Source: an uncultured Erythrobacter sp. (GTDB lineage: Bacteria; Pseudomonadota; Alphaproteobacteria; Sphingomonadales; Sphingomonadaceae). Taken from it: DNA of 64,000 bases. Positions 1-8,254 of the stretch are shown here, piece after piece. The position numbers and the translations under genes are program-made. The stretch lies in assembly GCA_947503275.1 (NCBI GenBank), contig CANNCZ010000002.1, positions 1,074,733-1,138,732 of the forward strand, written 5' to 3'. The notes beneath the pieces were generated by a model that searched no databases, was not told the DNA's origin, and was given only the letters and a program-made list of their open reading frames with translations. Position 1 is the first letter of the stretch, and each line of letters starts with the position of its first letter.

Positions 1-412
1 GAACGCCGAAACCAGTTTGCACGACCATCAGGCCTGCATCGCAAAGCAGATCGACAAGATTGCTCAACGCTTTCCCGTTCAGCCAGGAAGGGCCATCGTC
101 ATAAGGGCCGTGTCGGCGAAAGTACGCCACACGCGCCGGGTTTCGATGGAAAAAGCAGCGGAGCGCGTTTGCTGATACCTTTCTCAGCAACTTCTCTCGA
201 TTGCGCTGATCCTGAGGCTTAAGTGCCCGCTTTCGATGCTCCACGCTTTCGATAAGCGGCTGAATTCGCGCCATCAAAGCTGCGCCTTCTGGCTCTCGAA
301 GATCGATGCGATGATCGAAAAAAGTTCCACTATGTGAGTATGGCCCAGCCCTAACTTCGGTTTTACCCGCCTCGTCTGTGTTGCCGATAGTTTTGTCCGC
401 AAGTTCGATCAT
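1..412 (-). CDS. Unidentified element protein, truncated by window edge
   Basis: A reading frame opens with ATG at 412 on the minus strand and stays open for 137 codons to the window start, so the C-terminus is missing. It is absent from the ORF track because no stop is reached. The start overlaps the stop of the upstream HTH gene (TGATG), which implies translational coupling. The visible part is hydrophilic, rich in Arg and Lys, with a region reading RKRALKPQDQRNREKLL followed by FFHRNPARVAYFRR. I do not recognise the family. Its position after an excisionase-like gene in an integrative element would fit a replication or mobilisation protein, but that is a guess from context. Confidence 0.55.
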   Translation of the reverse strand, partial: MIELADKTIGNTDEAGKTEVRAGPYSHSGTFFDHRIDLREPEGAALMARIQPLIESVEHRKRALKPQDQRNREKLLRKVSANALRCFFHRNPARVAYFRRHGPYDDGPSWLNGKALSNLVDLLCDAGLMVVQTGFGV

Positions 413-627
413 CAGAGAGTTTCTCCCGACGAAACAAAATTGCTGACAAAATCCAGAACCTCAGACTTGAGATAGCGAGGCGACCGACCAATATAATGAG
501 GGTCAATCGCCAGGAAGTGAGGTTGGCCCTTTCGCCGCTTGTGCCTTTGTACGCGGACCCAAGAGGGCGAAAGAGCCAAGAGGTGAGCGACATCCCTGTC
601 GCTGTAGAACGACGGCTCAATTGACAT
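412..627 (-). CDS. Small HTH protein, excisionase/AlpA-like
   Basis: This 71-residue protein opens MSIEPSFYSDRDVAHLLALS, which reads like the winged-helix or MerR-like fold of excisionases and AlpA-type regulators. These bind DNA and often steer integrase directionality or control element genes. The ORF track starts at 732, but the ATG at 627 is preceded by AAAGGAGAAGCTC, a strong ribosome site at good spacing, so the shorter form is chosen. Its stop overlaps the start of the next gene. A sigma-70 promoter with an operator-like inverted repeat lies about 120 bases upstream. The family assignment rests on size, pattern and context only. Confidence 0.6.
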   Translation of the reverse strand: MSIEPSFYSDRDVAHLLALSPSWVRVQRHKRRKGQPHFLAIDPHYIGRSPRYLKSEVLDFVSNFVSSGETL

Positions 628-744
628 GAGCTTCTCCTTTATTGGACGAGTTTTTTCGCAGGACAGAGCGCATTGCACTGCCTGTGAAAAAGGGTTCTCG
701 TCGATTTTGAAAAAAGAAAGCCGAATTCCCAACTTTCTACCTAT

Positions 745-773
745 AGTATATCAGAATTGTTCACAAAAGTCAA
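745..773 (-). promoter_or_regulatory. Sigma-70 promoter for the HTH gene
   Basis: On the minus strand a -35 box TTGACT (768-773) and a -10 box TATACT (745-750) are separated by exactly 17 bases. Both match the consensus closely. The promoter reads toward the excisionase-like gene at 627 and would give an untranslated leader of roughly 110 bases. Confidence 0.65.
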
Positions 774-784
774 GAACATTCTGA
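751..784. promoter_or_regulatory. Inverted-repeat operator candidate over the -35 region
   Basis: TCAGAATTGTTC (751-762) and GAACATTCTGA (774-784) form an inverted repeat that is perfect apart from one extra T in the first arm. The arms surround the -35 box and fill most of the spacer of the promoter, the expected place for a repressor. The downstream HTH protein is one possible ligand, by inference only. Confidence 0.45.
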
Positions 785-951
785 ACGGTAAATCCGTTGA
801 GCAAGTGCGAAGGCTGAAAGAAGCTGATTGATCCCGGCGACTGTCTAGTAGTGAAAGTCTAGCAATTGTCGTGTGTTAGCGTTCCACTGCACAAGGCAAC
901 ACAAGACATGAGCCGCTCGCGCTATTCCGATTTCTTGGCTATCAGTGGGCG
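785..951. other. Intergenic, no gene seen
   Basis: This stretch lies between the small membrane-protein gene and the promoter of the HTH gene. I see no reading frame with coding character and no clear terminator hairpin. Confidence 0.4.
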
Positions 952-1206
952 CTACGGTTCCGAGCGGAAGCCCCTGTAGACCCACCATCCCACGAGGCTG
1001 AGCACGAGCAAGAGGGTCGGCAATATGACCCCCATAGTTATGGCGAGTACCAGGTTTTCGAGCGTCATCATCAGCCAGTCTGTGTTGCCCTCAGCCTGAG
1101 CACGTTGGTAGCTCTGATAATTGGCGTACCCAACATAGCCCCACCAAGCGAACCAAGGCAGGCCAATAGCAATAGCTAGTCTCTTGATGCCTCGTCGAAT
1201 GCTCAC
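952..1206 (-). CDS. Small two-helix membrane protein of unknown function
   Basis: The product is about 84 residues with a basic N-terminus (SIRRGIKR) and two hydrophobic stretches, one near residues 10-30 and one near 50-75, so a two-pass inner-membrane protein is likely. The ORF track begins at a TTG (1236). I prefer the GTG at 1206 because GGAGG sits seven bases upstream of it. It follows the Res helicase gene on the same strand with a gap of about 100 bases and could be a late gene of the defence operon or independent element cargo. No family is recognised. Confidence 0.6.
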   Translation of the reverse strand: MSIRRGIKRLAIAIGLPWFAWWGYVGYANYQSYQRAQAEGNTDWLMMTLENLVLAITMGVILPTLLLVLSLVGWWVYRGFRSEP

Positions 1207-1303
1207 TTGGGGTCCTCCAAGCGGCTGGGATAGCAAACTGCCGTTGACAATTAGTTCTCGCTCAAGGCCGATTGATGGCGTTTTTGCTCAACCTTTGCTG
1301 ATC

Positions 1304-3901
1304 CTAATCGTACGGATTGCCAAATTCGCCCAGATAGGCGGCCTTGGCGCTCGCGGCTGAGCGTATCGATTCACGTACCGGAGGCAGTTGCAGGTCAAGA
1401 ACTCGGTACTTGCCGTCGATTTCCGATACGGCCTCGATCCTCCCAAACAAGTGTCCATGCCTTTCAGCATACGCGGCAAGGCCCTTCAACTTCGGAAGGC
1501 TGTCGGCCAGATGGTGTCCGTGTGGGTCCACTATATCCGCTGCGCACCCTTCATTCTCGCCATCGCTGAAGAACACAAAGTCCGGACGCATTATGCTTGG
1601 CTCCCCCGCATCGTCGTACACGATCCCGAGCGAATCCTGACTTGTGCGAGATGGATTTCGATACCACCCGATGCGCCCCTTCTTGGCCATCTCGATATCC
1701 AAAACGTGACGTTCCCAAGGATTCAGGTCATCCGGGAATTTGCCTCCATCATTGCACATCAAATGCCTATCGTAGGTCGGCAACGTCCTTTCGGTGCCAT
1801 CCGGGTCCTTGGCTTTGCTCATCTGAAGCCAAGCGTCGGGCAGGGTCAGCCGCACGTCAAACGGTGTGGCGCTAAGTTCGCTGATTTCCCGATAAGCTTC
1901 TTGCCGCTTGTCGGTGAGCTTTGCGATTGATGACTGGTATTCGCTGAGCCATTCATTGGCCAAGGCTTCCGCAGCCTTTTCCAACTTCACCTTCACCGCT
2001 TCAAGCAGGCCAAGTGCCGCAATATCGGTATGAGCATCGATGAGGGCTTCTTCATCATCCTCGGCGTCGTCATTAATCGCCGCCAAATGCTCGCTATAGC
2101 TCTTTGCCAGATCGGGGCTAATGATCCTGCCAGCACGTCGATATGCGTCCTCGATAACCGCGTAGTCAGCAGCCTCCACGAAGTCATCGAAGCTTGTGTC
2201 TCCGCTCGCAATATCGGCGGTTAGCGTCTTTCCTTCGACCGTGAGCACGTCCTGACGTGCCTTCGCAATGTCGCCAGCCAGATCGGAGCGCAGCCCGTCG
2301 AGCACCTTGTGCATGGCTGAGTGCGCCTTCTTGCCTGCATCCGGCAAAAGCCCGTCCAATGCCAATTCGTGTGCAAGCGCGGTAAGCCGCTTGACCGGAC
2401 GTGCAGTCTTCTTCGGAAGCGATTGGGAAGGCAGAGAGACAAACTTGTCCCAGACTGCTTGGGGAATCTCCGGATTGGGTATCAGGTCTACTGGCTGGAT
2501 CAGAACCCTCTTGAGCGGCGTGTCACCCTCAACCTCATTGCCCGACATTATAGCCTTGGCTACCGCCTCGACTGCAACCTTGTCGAAGCGGGGCAACAGG
2601 CAATCTACAGCGTTTAGCTGGTCATTGCCCGGAATGCGCCGCGCGAGCGGAGAGCGGACCATTCGACCGAGAAGCTGCGTAATGTGGGTCTTGTCGCTCG
2701 CTGCGCGGAAGGACACCATCACTTCGGCGCGAGGACAGTCCCAGCCGGTGCTGATTGCATCCTTGGCGATAAGGATTTGAATATCATCGCGTTCCTGCAC
2801 TCGCTCCGGTTCAATGTAGGGGACAGAGTGGCTACCGAATTGTTCGGTTCGATGCTCGCCAAGGACGTTGGCAATGCAATTCGGTGGCAAATCAGGCCAC
2901 GTCTCGAAAATAGTATCGAGCCAGCGCCCAATCTCATTGTGATCGGGATTGTTCGGAACCTGGAGCACCATGAGCGGCTGGACCAGTTCACCGTTGCCTT
3001 GCTCTGCGCTGTAGTCTGCCCAAGCCTTGGACATAACCCGCAGGCGTTCCGTCCCTCGGCGCAACAGGACGGTCGTGAAGTCGCCTATCTCGTCAGGAAC
3101 GTCGAGTTTGATCGTATCCTTGATTAGCCCGCTGTCCTGCACTTTCTTGGCATCGACCACGACATTGGGAAGCGTACTGCGTTCCGTCATGTCCTGCATC
3201 GCATCGTTGAAACGCTGCACGGTCGCGGAAATACCCCAGACAATCGGAACGCCGGGAACCGAGCCTGTGCCGTTGATGAGTTGCTTTACGATTGTAGGTT
3301 TGCCGCGTTCCGCGCTGCTGCCCCCGTCGCGCATCCCACGGTGCGCTTCATCGAGCACCAGATAGAGCGTCAAGTCCGTGTCCTCGATAGTGTTCTGGAT
3401 CGTGTCCCAGATCGTGTGCGATCGAAGATCAGGCATCAGGCGTTCGCCTGTGGCGGTCTTCTCCAGTCCCTCATCATCGGGATCGTGACCCCGCACCAAG
3501 AGGCTCTTCTTTCCCAGCTTTTGGGTGTTGAGAAAATAGACCTTCCCCGCTTCGAATTTCTCGCGGCTGAAGGTGTTCTCCACCGTCACCAGATCGGAAA
3601 CGGTCAGCTTGTCTGAAGCCTGGAGCAACCGCCACTTCGATTGCTCGTTTAGGGACGGATCATCGCTGAACCAGATGACCACTGCGCCCGGATCGGGTTC
3701 GAAATTGTGATCGTCATTGCCGTAGAACAGCGCCTCGAACACCGCCGCAGCCATGACGGTCTTGCCCGCACCCGTCGTTGCAGTGAGCGAGAAAGCGTTC
3801 TTGCGCTTCCACTCACCTTGCCAGTCATGCCTTGCCTGCCTGAGCCGCAACAGGGCCGTTGCAACCGCTTCGTCCTGATAATCCTTCAGCGTGAACTTCA
3901 T
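1304..3901 (-). CDS. res: Type III restriction Res-like DEAD/DEAH helicase
   Basis: This 865-residue SF2 helicase has Walker A (TTGAGKT, near residue 45), a DEAH box (VLDEAHRG, near 185) and a motif VI-like QLLGRMVRS near 410. In type III systems Res uses ATP to move on DNA and cuts when it meets another complex, and it needs Mod for target recognition. The C-terminus carries RPDFVFF followed by AADIVDPHGHHLAD, which resembles a PD-(D/E)xK nuclease core in which the usual E-x-K is replaced by D-I-V. It starts three bases after the mod stop codon, so the two are co-transcribed and probably coupled. Length agrees with the family. Confidence 0.85.
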   Translation of the reverse strand: MKFTLKDYQDEAVATALLRLRQARHDWQGEWKRKNAFSLTATTGAGKTVMAAAVFEALFYGNDDHNFEPDPGAVVIWFSDDPSLNEQSKWRLLQASDKLTVSDLVTVENTFSREKFEAGKVYFLNTQKLGKKSLLVRGHDPDDEGLEKTATGERLMPDLRSHTIWDTIQNTIEDTDLTLYLVLDEAHRGMRDGGSSAERGKPTIVKQLINGTGSVPGVPIVWGISATVQRFNDAMQDMTERSTLPNVVVDAKKVQDSGLIKDTIKLDVPDEIGDFTTVLLRRGTERLRVMSKAWADYSAEQGNGELVQPLMVLQVPNNPDHNEIGRWLDTIFETWPDLPPNCIANVLGEHRTEQFGSHSVPYIEPERVQERDDIQILIAKDAISTGWDCPRAEVMVSFRAASDKTHITQLLGRMVRSPLARRIPGNDQLNAVDCLLPRFDKVAVEAVAKAIMSGNEVEGDTPLKRVLIQPVDLIPNPEIPQAVWDKFVSLPSQSLPKKTARPVKRLTALAHELALDGLLPDAGKKAHSAMHKVLDGLRSDLAGDIAKARQDVLTVEGKTLTADIASGDTSFDDFVEAADYAVIEDAYRRAGRIISPDLAKSYSEHLAAINDDAEDDEEALIDAHTDIAALGLLEAVKVKLEKAAEALANEWLSEYQSSIAKLTDKRQEAYREISELSATPFDVRLTLPDAWLQMSKAKDPDGTERTLPTYDRHLMCNDGGKFPDDLNPWERHVLDIEMAKKGRIGWYRNPSRTSQDSLGIVYDDAGEPSIMRPDFVFFSDGENEGCAADIVDPHGHHLADSLPKLKGLAAYAERHGHLFGRIEAVSEIDGKYRVLDLQLPPVRESIRSAASAKAAYLGEFGNPYD

Positions 3902-3904
3902 GGC

Positions 3905-6079
3905 TCAGCGCCCCATCGAGAATTTGAAGTTGGTTAGATACGATTCGTACAGCCGCACTGGCTCAACCATGTCGGGAAGCTGTCGAACTACGGATTGGAA
4001 GCGCCGCTCATCATCGGTGACGATATAGGCAATGCGAAGGTTGCCCTTCTCGACAACCGCTTCGGCAAACGGTGTTGCCTTATCCAGGTCGATCAAAAGC
4101 CCGTAGCGATCTGCGACCTCCCAGCCGTTTGTCGGGAGTTTGTCGATCCGGCTTCCTTCACTTCCGGCGCGCATCCACAGCAGCGGTGCAATGCGCTCGA
4201 AGGCGCGATTGTGGCTGACAGCTACAGGGGTTTCATAGGTGAGCGTGAAAAACTCGGCATTTTCCTCGAAGCCATCCGCCATCGGAAACTCGTCCGTAAA
4301 CTTGTAATCGCCCTTGATCGGCTGGCCTTCCGGAGTTTCGCCTGTGATCGCGGCCTTGATCCGGGGCTTTGTGATGTAGTCGCAAATGCCCCATTGCTCC
4401 CAATCGGGGTCACCGGGACGCAGGCCATCTTGGCGGAGCTTGGCCTGCTCATCTGCGCTGACTTCGTTATTGGTGACTGAGATGCACTGCCGCTGCCCTC
4501 CATCCTGTTTGTTTAGGCGTGCTAAGGCGTGAGCAGTCGTTCCTGACCCGGAGAAAAAATCGAGCACTTTCGCATCCTGCTTGTCGAAAAGGAAAAAACG
4601 AAGTGCATCTTCGACGGCATACAAAGACTTTGGAAACGGAAAGCTCCGCCCCGGCAAGAGTTGCTCCAAAATGCCTGAACCATGTTCTGAAGCATTGTGG
4701 GACTCAATCTTCCATTGGGTAGGTGCTATTCGTTCATCCCCGTCTTCAATCTGAAAGGCGATGACGGAGCCATCATGGGCGTATCCTTCAATCTCAAATG
4801 TGTCTGACAATACCGCTTCATAAGCTCCATCAGGCAGATAGTTCACGACGAAACCATAGGAAGTCGCCCTCCCAAGCCTAATACGGCCTTGCTTGATCCT
4901 CGCCCTCAACTCGGCAGCCGAAATCTGCCAGCGGCCCTGATCGCCATTCCGGCGGATGGGCAAAATCGGAACTAATCCCTCCTTTTTCGGAGCTTCATCA
5001 ATGCCTAGGGGAAGAGCTTCCCCTACCTCCACGATCACCTTAGAAACGGGATCGGCATAGATTGGATAGAACATCGACTCACGGTCAGTGCGCGCGGCTT
5101 CTGATCCACGCCGCATCATAGAAGTCCAAGCGGGCTCAATTCGCTTCGCACTTGCTTCTTCTTCATCCTCGTCCAGCTTCGGGATTTTCGACGTTCCGCT
5201 GACGATTGATGACGGCGACCATTCTTTGCTCAAGCGCAGCCGCTTCGGTGCAGCGTCACCCAACATTACAAAGAATAGATATTCATCTGCTCGCCGAAAG
5301 CCACCCGCTACCGAGACACCTTTCGGATTGATCACGCTCGACACCATTTGGATGCGGGCTTCAGGAAATATCTGGGGAAGGAGCAGTCCGAGCCGCAGAA
5401 ACTCGCGGGCGTCGATGGTCACGATCAAGACCGAACGACTTGGATTCAGAAGTTCCCTCGCCAAGAATAGTCTTCGCTCGATCATCGCGAGCCACTTCGA
5501 ATGGCGATATACGTCTTCTTTTTCGACATAGGAATTATTGTATTTCCAGTCCGTCGCACCGGAATTGTATGGCGGGTCGATATAGATCGCGTCCAACTTG
5601 CCGCGATGGGTGAACGTTAGTGCCTCGAGCGCATGAAAATTCTCGCCATTGATCACGGTGTGAAATGGCTTGTCGCCGCCGCGTTCAACCTTTCCGGTGC
5701 TGACAAGGCCGGGATAGATGTAATCCCGAAACTCGGCCACCACGACCAGATCGGCAACAGCGGATTCAGCGGTTTCCGGCTCGTCGGTGTAAAGCAGGGA
5801 TAGCTTGGCCATCCGCTCTGATCCTTTTCCCGCGAGGCTCGTCACTTTCCAAAGGCGCTGATCGCCTCTCTTGGTCGATCCACGTTCAGGCAGGATGCGC
5901 ACTTTGTCGCCCTTGCGGATCGGGCGACCGGGCAACTCCACATTCTCCGGGCGGTGGCGTTCGAAATTCAGGCCAAAGGCTCTCCGCGATGAGAGCGCCT
6001 TGAACTCCCGCTCAAGCTCCCTCCCCAGATCGGCATCCTTGGCCTTTGCCCTCGCAATCAGTTCAGTCAGACGCGACAT
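3905..6079 (-). CDS. mod: Type III Mod-like adenine-N6 DNA methyltransferase
   Basis: The 724-residue protein has the catalytic motif IV DPPYNSG near residue 168 and the AdoMet-binding motif I FFSGSGTTAHAL near residue 515. That order marks a beta-class amino-methyltransferase, and the long stretch between should hold the target-recognition domain. It is expected to methylate adenine in a short asymmetric site and to guide the Res subunit. The ATG is preceded by AAGGG at normal spacing. It lies between a DUF262/HNH gene (34-base gap) and res (3-base gap), all on one strand. Confidence 0.88.
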   Translation of the reverse strand: MSRLTELIARAKAKDADLGRELEREFKALSSRRAFGLNFERHRPENVELPGRPIRKGDKVRILPERGSTKRGDQRLWKVTSLAGKGSERMAKLSLLYTDEPETAESAVADLVVVAEFRDYIYPGLVSTGKVERGGDKPFHTVINGENFHALEALTFTHRGKLDAIYIDPPYNSGATDWKYNNSYVEKEDVYRHSKWLAMIERRLFLARELLNPSRSVLIVTIDAREFLRLGLLLPQIFPEARIQMVSSVINPKGVSVAGGFRRADEYLFFVMLGDAAPKRLRLSKEWSPSSIVSGTSKIPKLDEDEEEASAKRIEPAWTSMMRRGSEAARTDRESMFYPIYADPVSKVIVEVGEALPLGIDEAPKKEGLVPILPIRRNGDQGRWQISAAELRARIKQGRIRLGRATSYGFVVNYLPDGAYEAVLSDTFEIEGYAHDGSVIAFQIEDGDERIAPTQWKIESHNASEHGSGILEQLLPGRSFPFPKSLYAVEDALRFFLFDKQDAKVLDFFSGSGTTAHALARLNKQDGGQRQCISVTNNEVSADEQAKLRQDGLRPGDPDWEQWGICDYITKPRIKAAITGETPEGQPIKGDYKFTDEFPMADGFEENAEFFTLTYETPVAVSHNRAFERIAPLLWMRAGSEGSRIDKLPTNGWEVADRYGLLIDLDKATPFAEAVVEKGNLRIAYIVTDDERRFQSVVRQLPDMVEPVRLYESYLTNFKFSMGR

Positions 6080-6113
6080 TCAATTCCCTTGTCGGTTCGG
6101 CTTGGCAGGCGGA

Positions 6114-7817
6114 TCATTCTTCCTCGCCCTCAAGCTCCCAATTCTCAATCAGCACGTCCAGCAACTGCTCCTGACGCGCTTGCAGGATCGCAGGCGTCCA
6201 TTTCTTCTTGGAGAGAACCTGACTGGTCAGCGCGTAGGACGATACGTCGCTCTTGCCCTTGAAGTAGGTATCGCACTTTTTGTCGAAATCGTAGTTCTGC
6301 GCCGCGCTGTTCTTCTTCTTGTTTAGCGGAACGAGATTGGCAAGGCGATGCACCCAGGCTTTGCGCTGATCGCCATCCGGCCACCATTTGGCCCACTCGG
6401 AATCGTCATCCACCGTTTGCGGCAAGACGTGTTCGATGGTGAGAATTTTGGGATCATAGGTGGCCGCGCCATCCGCAATGAATGAATCGAGACGGAGCAG
6501 CAGATAGTTCCTTCGGCGTGGTGTGAACTCGTACACATTGCCATCAAGCGTATCTCGGAACAGTTCCATCTCGTCCTCGTCGAGGTGGAGCCAGTCCATA
6601 TCGTCTAGCTCCTTGCCCTCTTCGATTTCTGCGATGAGATTGCCGAAGATTTCGATGCGCTCATTCACGTAGATACGGCAGACGTGCATGTACGCAGCCA
6701 GCCGCTCAAGCCGTTGAAAGAAGTCCGCCAGGAGCGCGGGGCTGTTCTTGTGCTTCTTGAGAAACAGCATGGCGGGCGGAATCCAGTCCGAATTGTCGAT
6801 CCGGTTGAGCCAGGTGATGTAGAAGTTGACCGTCTCGGCATGGCTAACCGCAGTGTACGAGGCCTTGCGAATGTCCTCCAGCGCGTCGGCGTAAGGCTCC
6901 AGCACGTCATCGATGAATTTTCGAGGGTCCGGATTGTCGGGCAGAACATGGAGACGGAATTCCTCCAGCAATGTCCGTTTCGCCTTCTCCTTGGCATAGA
7001 TCATCCTGAGATAGGTGAAGAGGTCGCGGAAGCCATCGCGGGTTAGCTCGACCTCCATTTCCTCCCATTTGTCGTTGTACTCCTGACGATCCTCTTCCCC
7101 GGTAATCTTGCCAATGATGTCGGCCTTGATGATGTCTGTCGGCTGCAAATCCAGACCTCGGCTGTTCATGACCGAAAAGACCCGGAATGCCGAAGCCTCG
7201 TTGGGGGTGGCTACGGCTACAAGGAAGCAGCGGGTGAGCAGGAAGCTTGCAAACTCAAGCAACTCCTCAGGAGTGTCGAAAGCAGCCTCCACCGATTTCC
7301 GCAAGTGAACCGCGTTACGCAGGATATTGGCGCGAGCCTCATTCTCGACAGCGGACTCATCAAGTTCGGCAAGTTCGTCCAGCCTGAATTCCTGCACATA
7401 CTTCCGGAAGAATGCCTTGTCGCGCTCCCGCAAGGTTAGGCGGGGTTTGGGATCGATCTTTTCCGCCTTCTTTCCAGGCTCGACAACATAACCCTTCAAC
7501 TCGTCCTTGTTTGCTCCATCGTGGACCGACGAGAGAACCGAAAAGAGGATGGTGAGCGTGGTGAGACGCTGCTGACCATCGATGACCTCCGCAAGAGGCC
7601 TGTCCTCGTTCTTGATTAGAACGATGCTACCAAGGAAGTAGCCTTCTTCGTCCTCGGTTTCGTAGAACGACTTCAGGTCGTCAAATAGTTCGGAAGCCTG
7701 ATCGACAGTCCATGCGTACGGCCTTTGGTACGAGGGGATGACATATTCGAACTCTGAACTGAATATCTTGGAGAGTGGATATTCCGCACCGCTGATTTTC
7801 TTCGACATTTGTGTCAT
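6114..7817 (-). CDS. GmrSD-like DUF262/DUF1524 HNH nuclease
   Basis: The N-terminal half is DUF262-like, with PSYQRPYAW and the ParB-like nucleotide-binding motif DGQQRLTTL near residue 85. The C-terminal half is DUF1524-like with an HNH core, EHVLPQ near 455 followed by LANLVPLNKKKNS. This fusion is typical of GmrSD-type (type IV) enzymes, which cut modified DNA in an NTP-dependent way. Three start codons lie close together (7832, 7817, 7808). The one at 7817 follows AGGGCGGA and is chosen with modest confidence. It heads an apparent operon with mod and res, which suggests a combined restriction unit rather than a lone type IV enzyme. Confidence 0.82.
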   Translation of the reverse strand: MTQMSKKISGAEYPLSKIFSSEFEYVIPSYQRPYAWTVDQASELFDDLKSFYETEDEEGYFLGSIVLIKNEDRPLAEVIDGQQRLTTLTILFSVLSSVHDGANKDELKGYVVEPGKKAEKIDPKPRLTLRERDKAFFRKYVQEFRLDELAELDESAVENEARANILRNAVHLRKSVEAAFDTPEELLEFASFLLTRCFLVAVATPNEASAFRVFSVMNSRGLDLQPTDIIKADIIGKITGEEDRQEYNDKWEEMEVELTRDGFRDLFTYLRMIYAKEKAKRTLLEEFRLHVLPDNPDPRKFIDDVLEPYADALEDIRKASYTAVSHAETVNFYITWLNRIDNSDWIPPAMLFLKKHKNSPALLADFFQRLERLAAYMHVCRIYVNERIEIFGNLIAEIEEGKELDDMDWLHLDEDEMELFRDTLDGNVYEFTPRRRNYLLLRLDSFIADGAATYDPKILTIEHVLPQTVDDDSEWAKWWPDGDQRKAWVHRLANLVPLNKKKNSAAQNYDFDKKCDTYFKGKSDVSSYALTSQVLSKKKWTPAILQARQEQLLDVLIENWELEGEEE

Positions 7818-7832
7818 TCCGCCCTGTTTCAT

Positions 7833-8254
7833 GATCGATATAGCAACGCTCGATCACGCTAGACCCAAAGATTGCCCGGAGTTGAGTAGCATTATGTCTC
7901 GGCATTTCGGAAGGGCCTATCTGCTTAGCTAAGGCATTCTTTTCTTTGGTGCGAAGGTCACACAGTCATCCATCTTGTTCTGCCTCTGTTTGCGGCCCAC
8001 GCTTCACTTTTGGAGTGCGTCGGTCTGGCGCGTGGGAATGCCCGCTCTTTTCGCTGTCGCTGGCTCCGCACCGCCCTCCCATTTCAAGATCACATTAATA
8101 CGAAGGATTGGACAGCTACGGCTTCATGCACCTGTATTGAAAATTGGGGATTGGGCTTGGGTCGATGCCGTTGGTGAAGACATGAGAGGCGGAACCTTTG
8201 GCTTCAGCGAGTGTCTTCCGCGTCAAAACAAATTCTCTCGGAAGTCAGTCGCTC
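7833..8254. other. Intergenic gap between defence operon and integrase
   Basis: About 420 bases have no convincing gene. The plus-strand frame at 7975-8400 overlaps the integrase antisense and has no recognisable domain or ribosome site. The promoter of the DUF262-mod-res operon should lie here, but I could not pick a confident -35/-10 pair. Confidence 0.4.
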
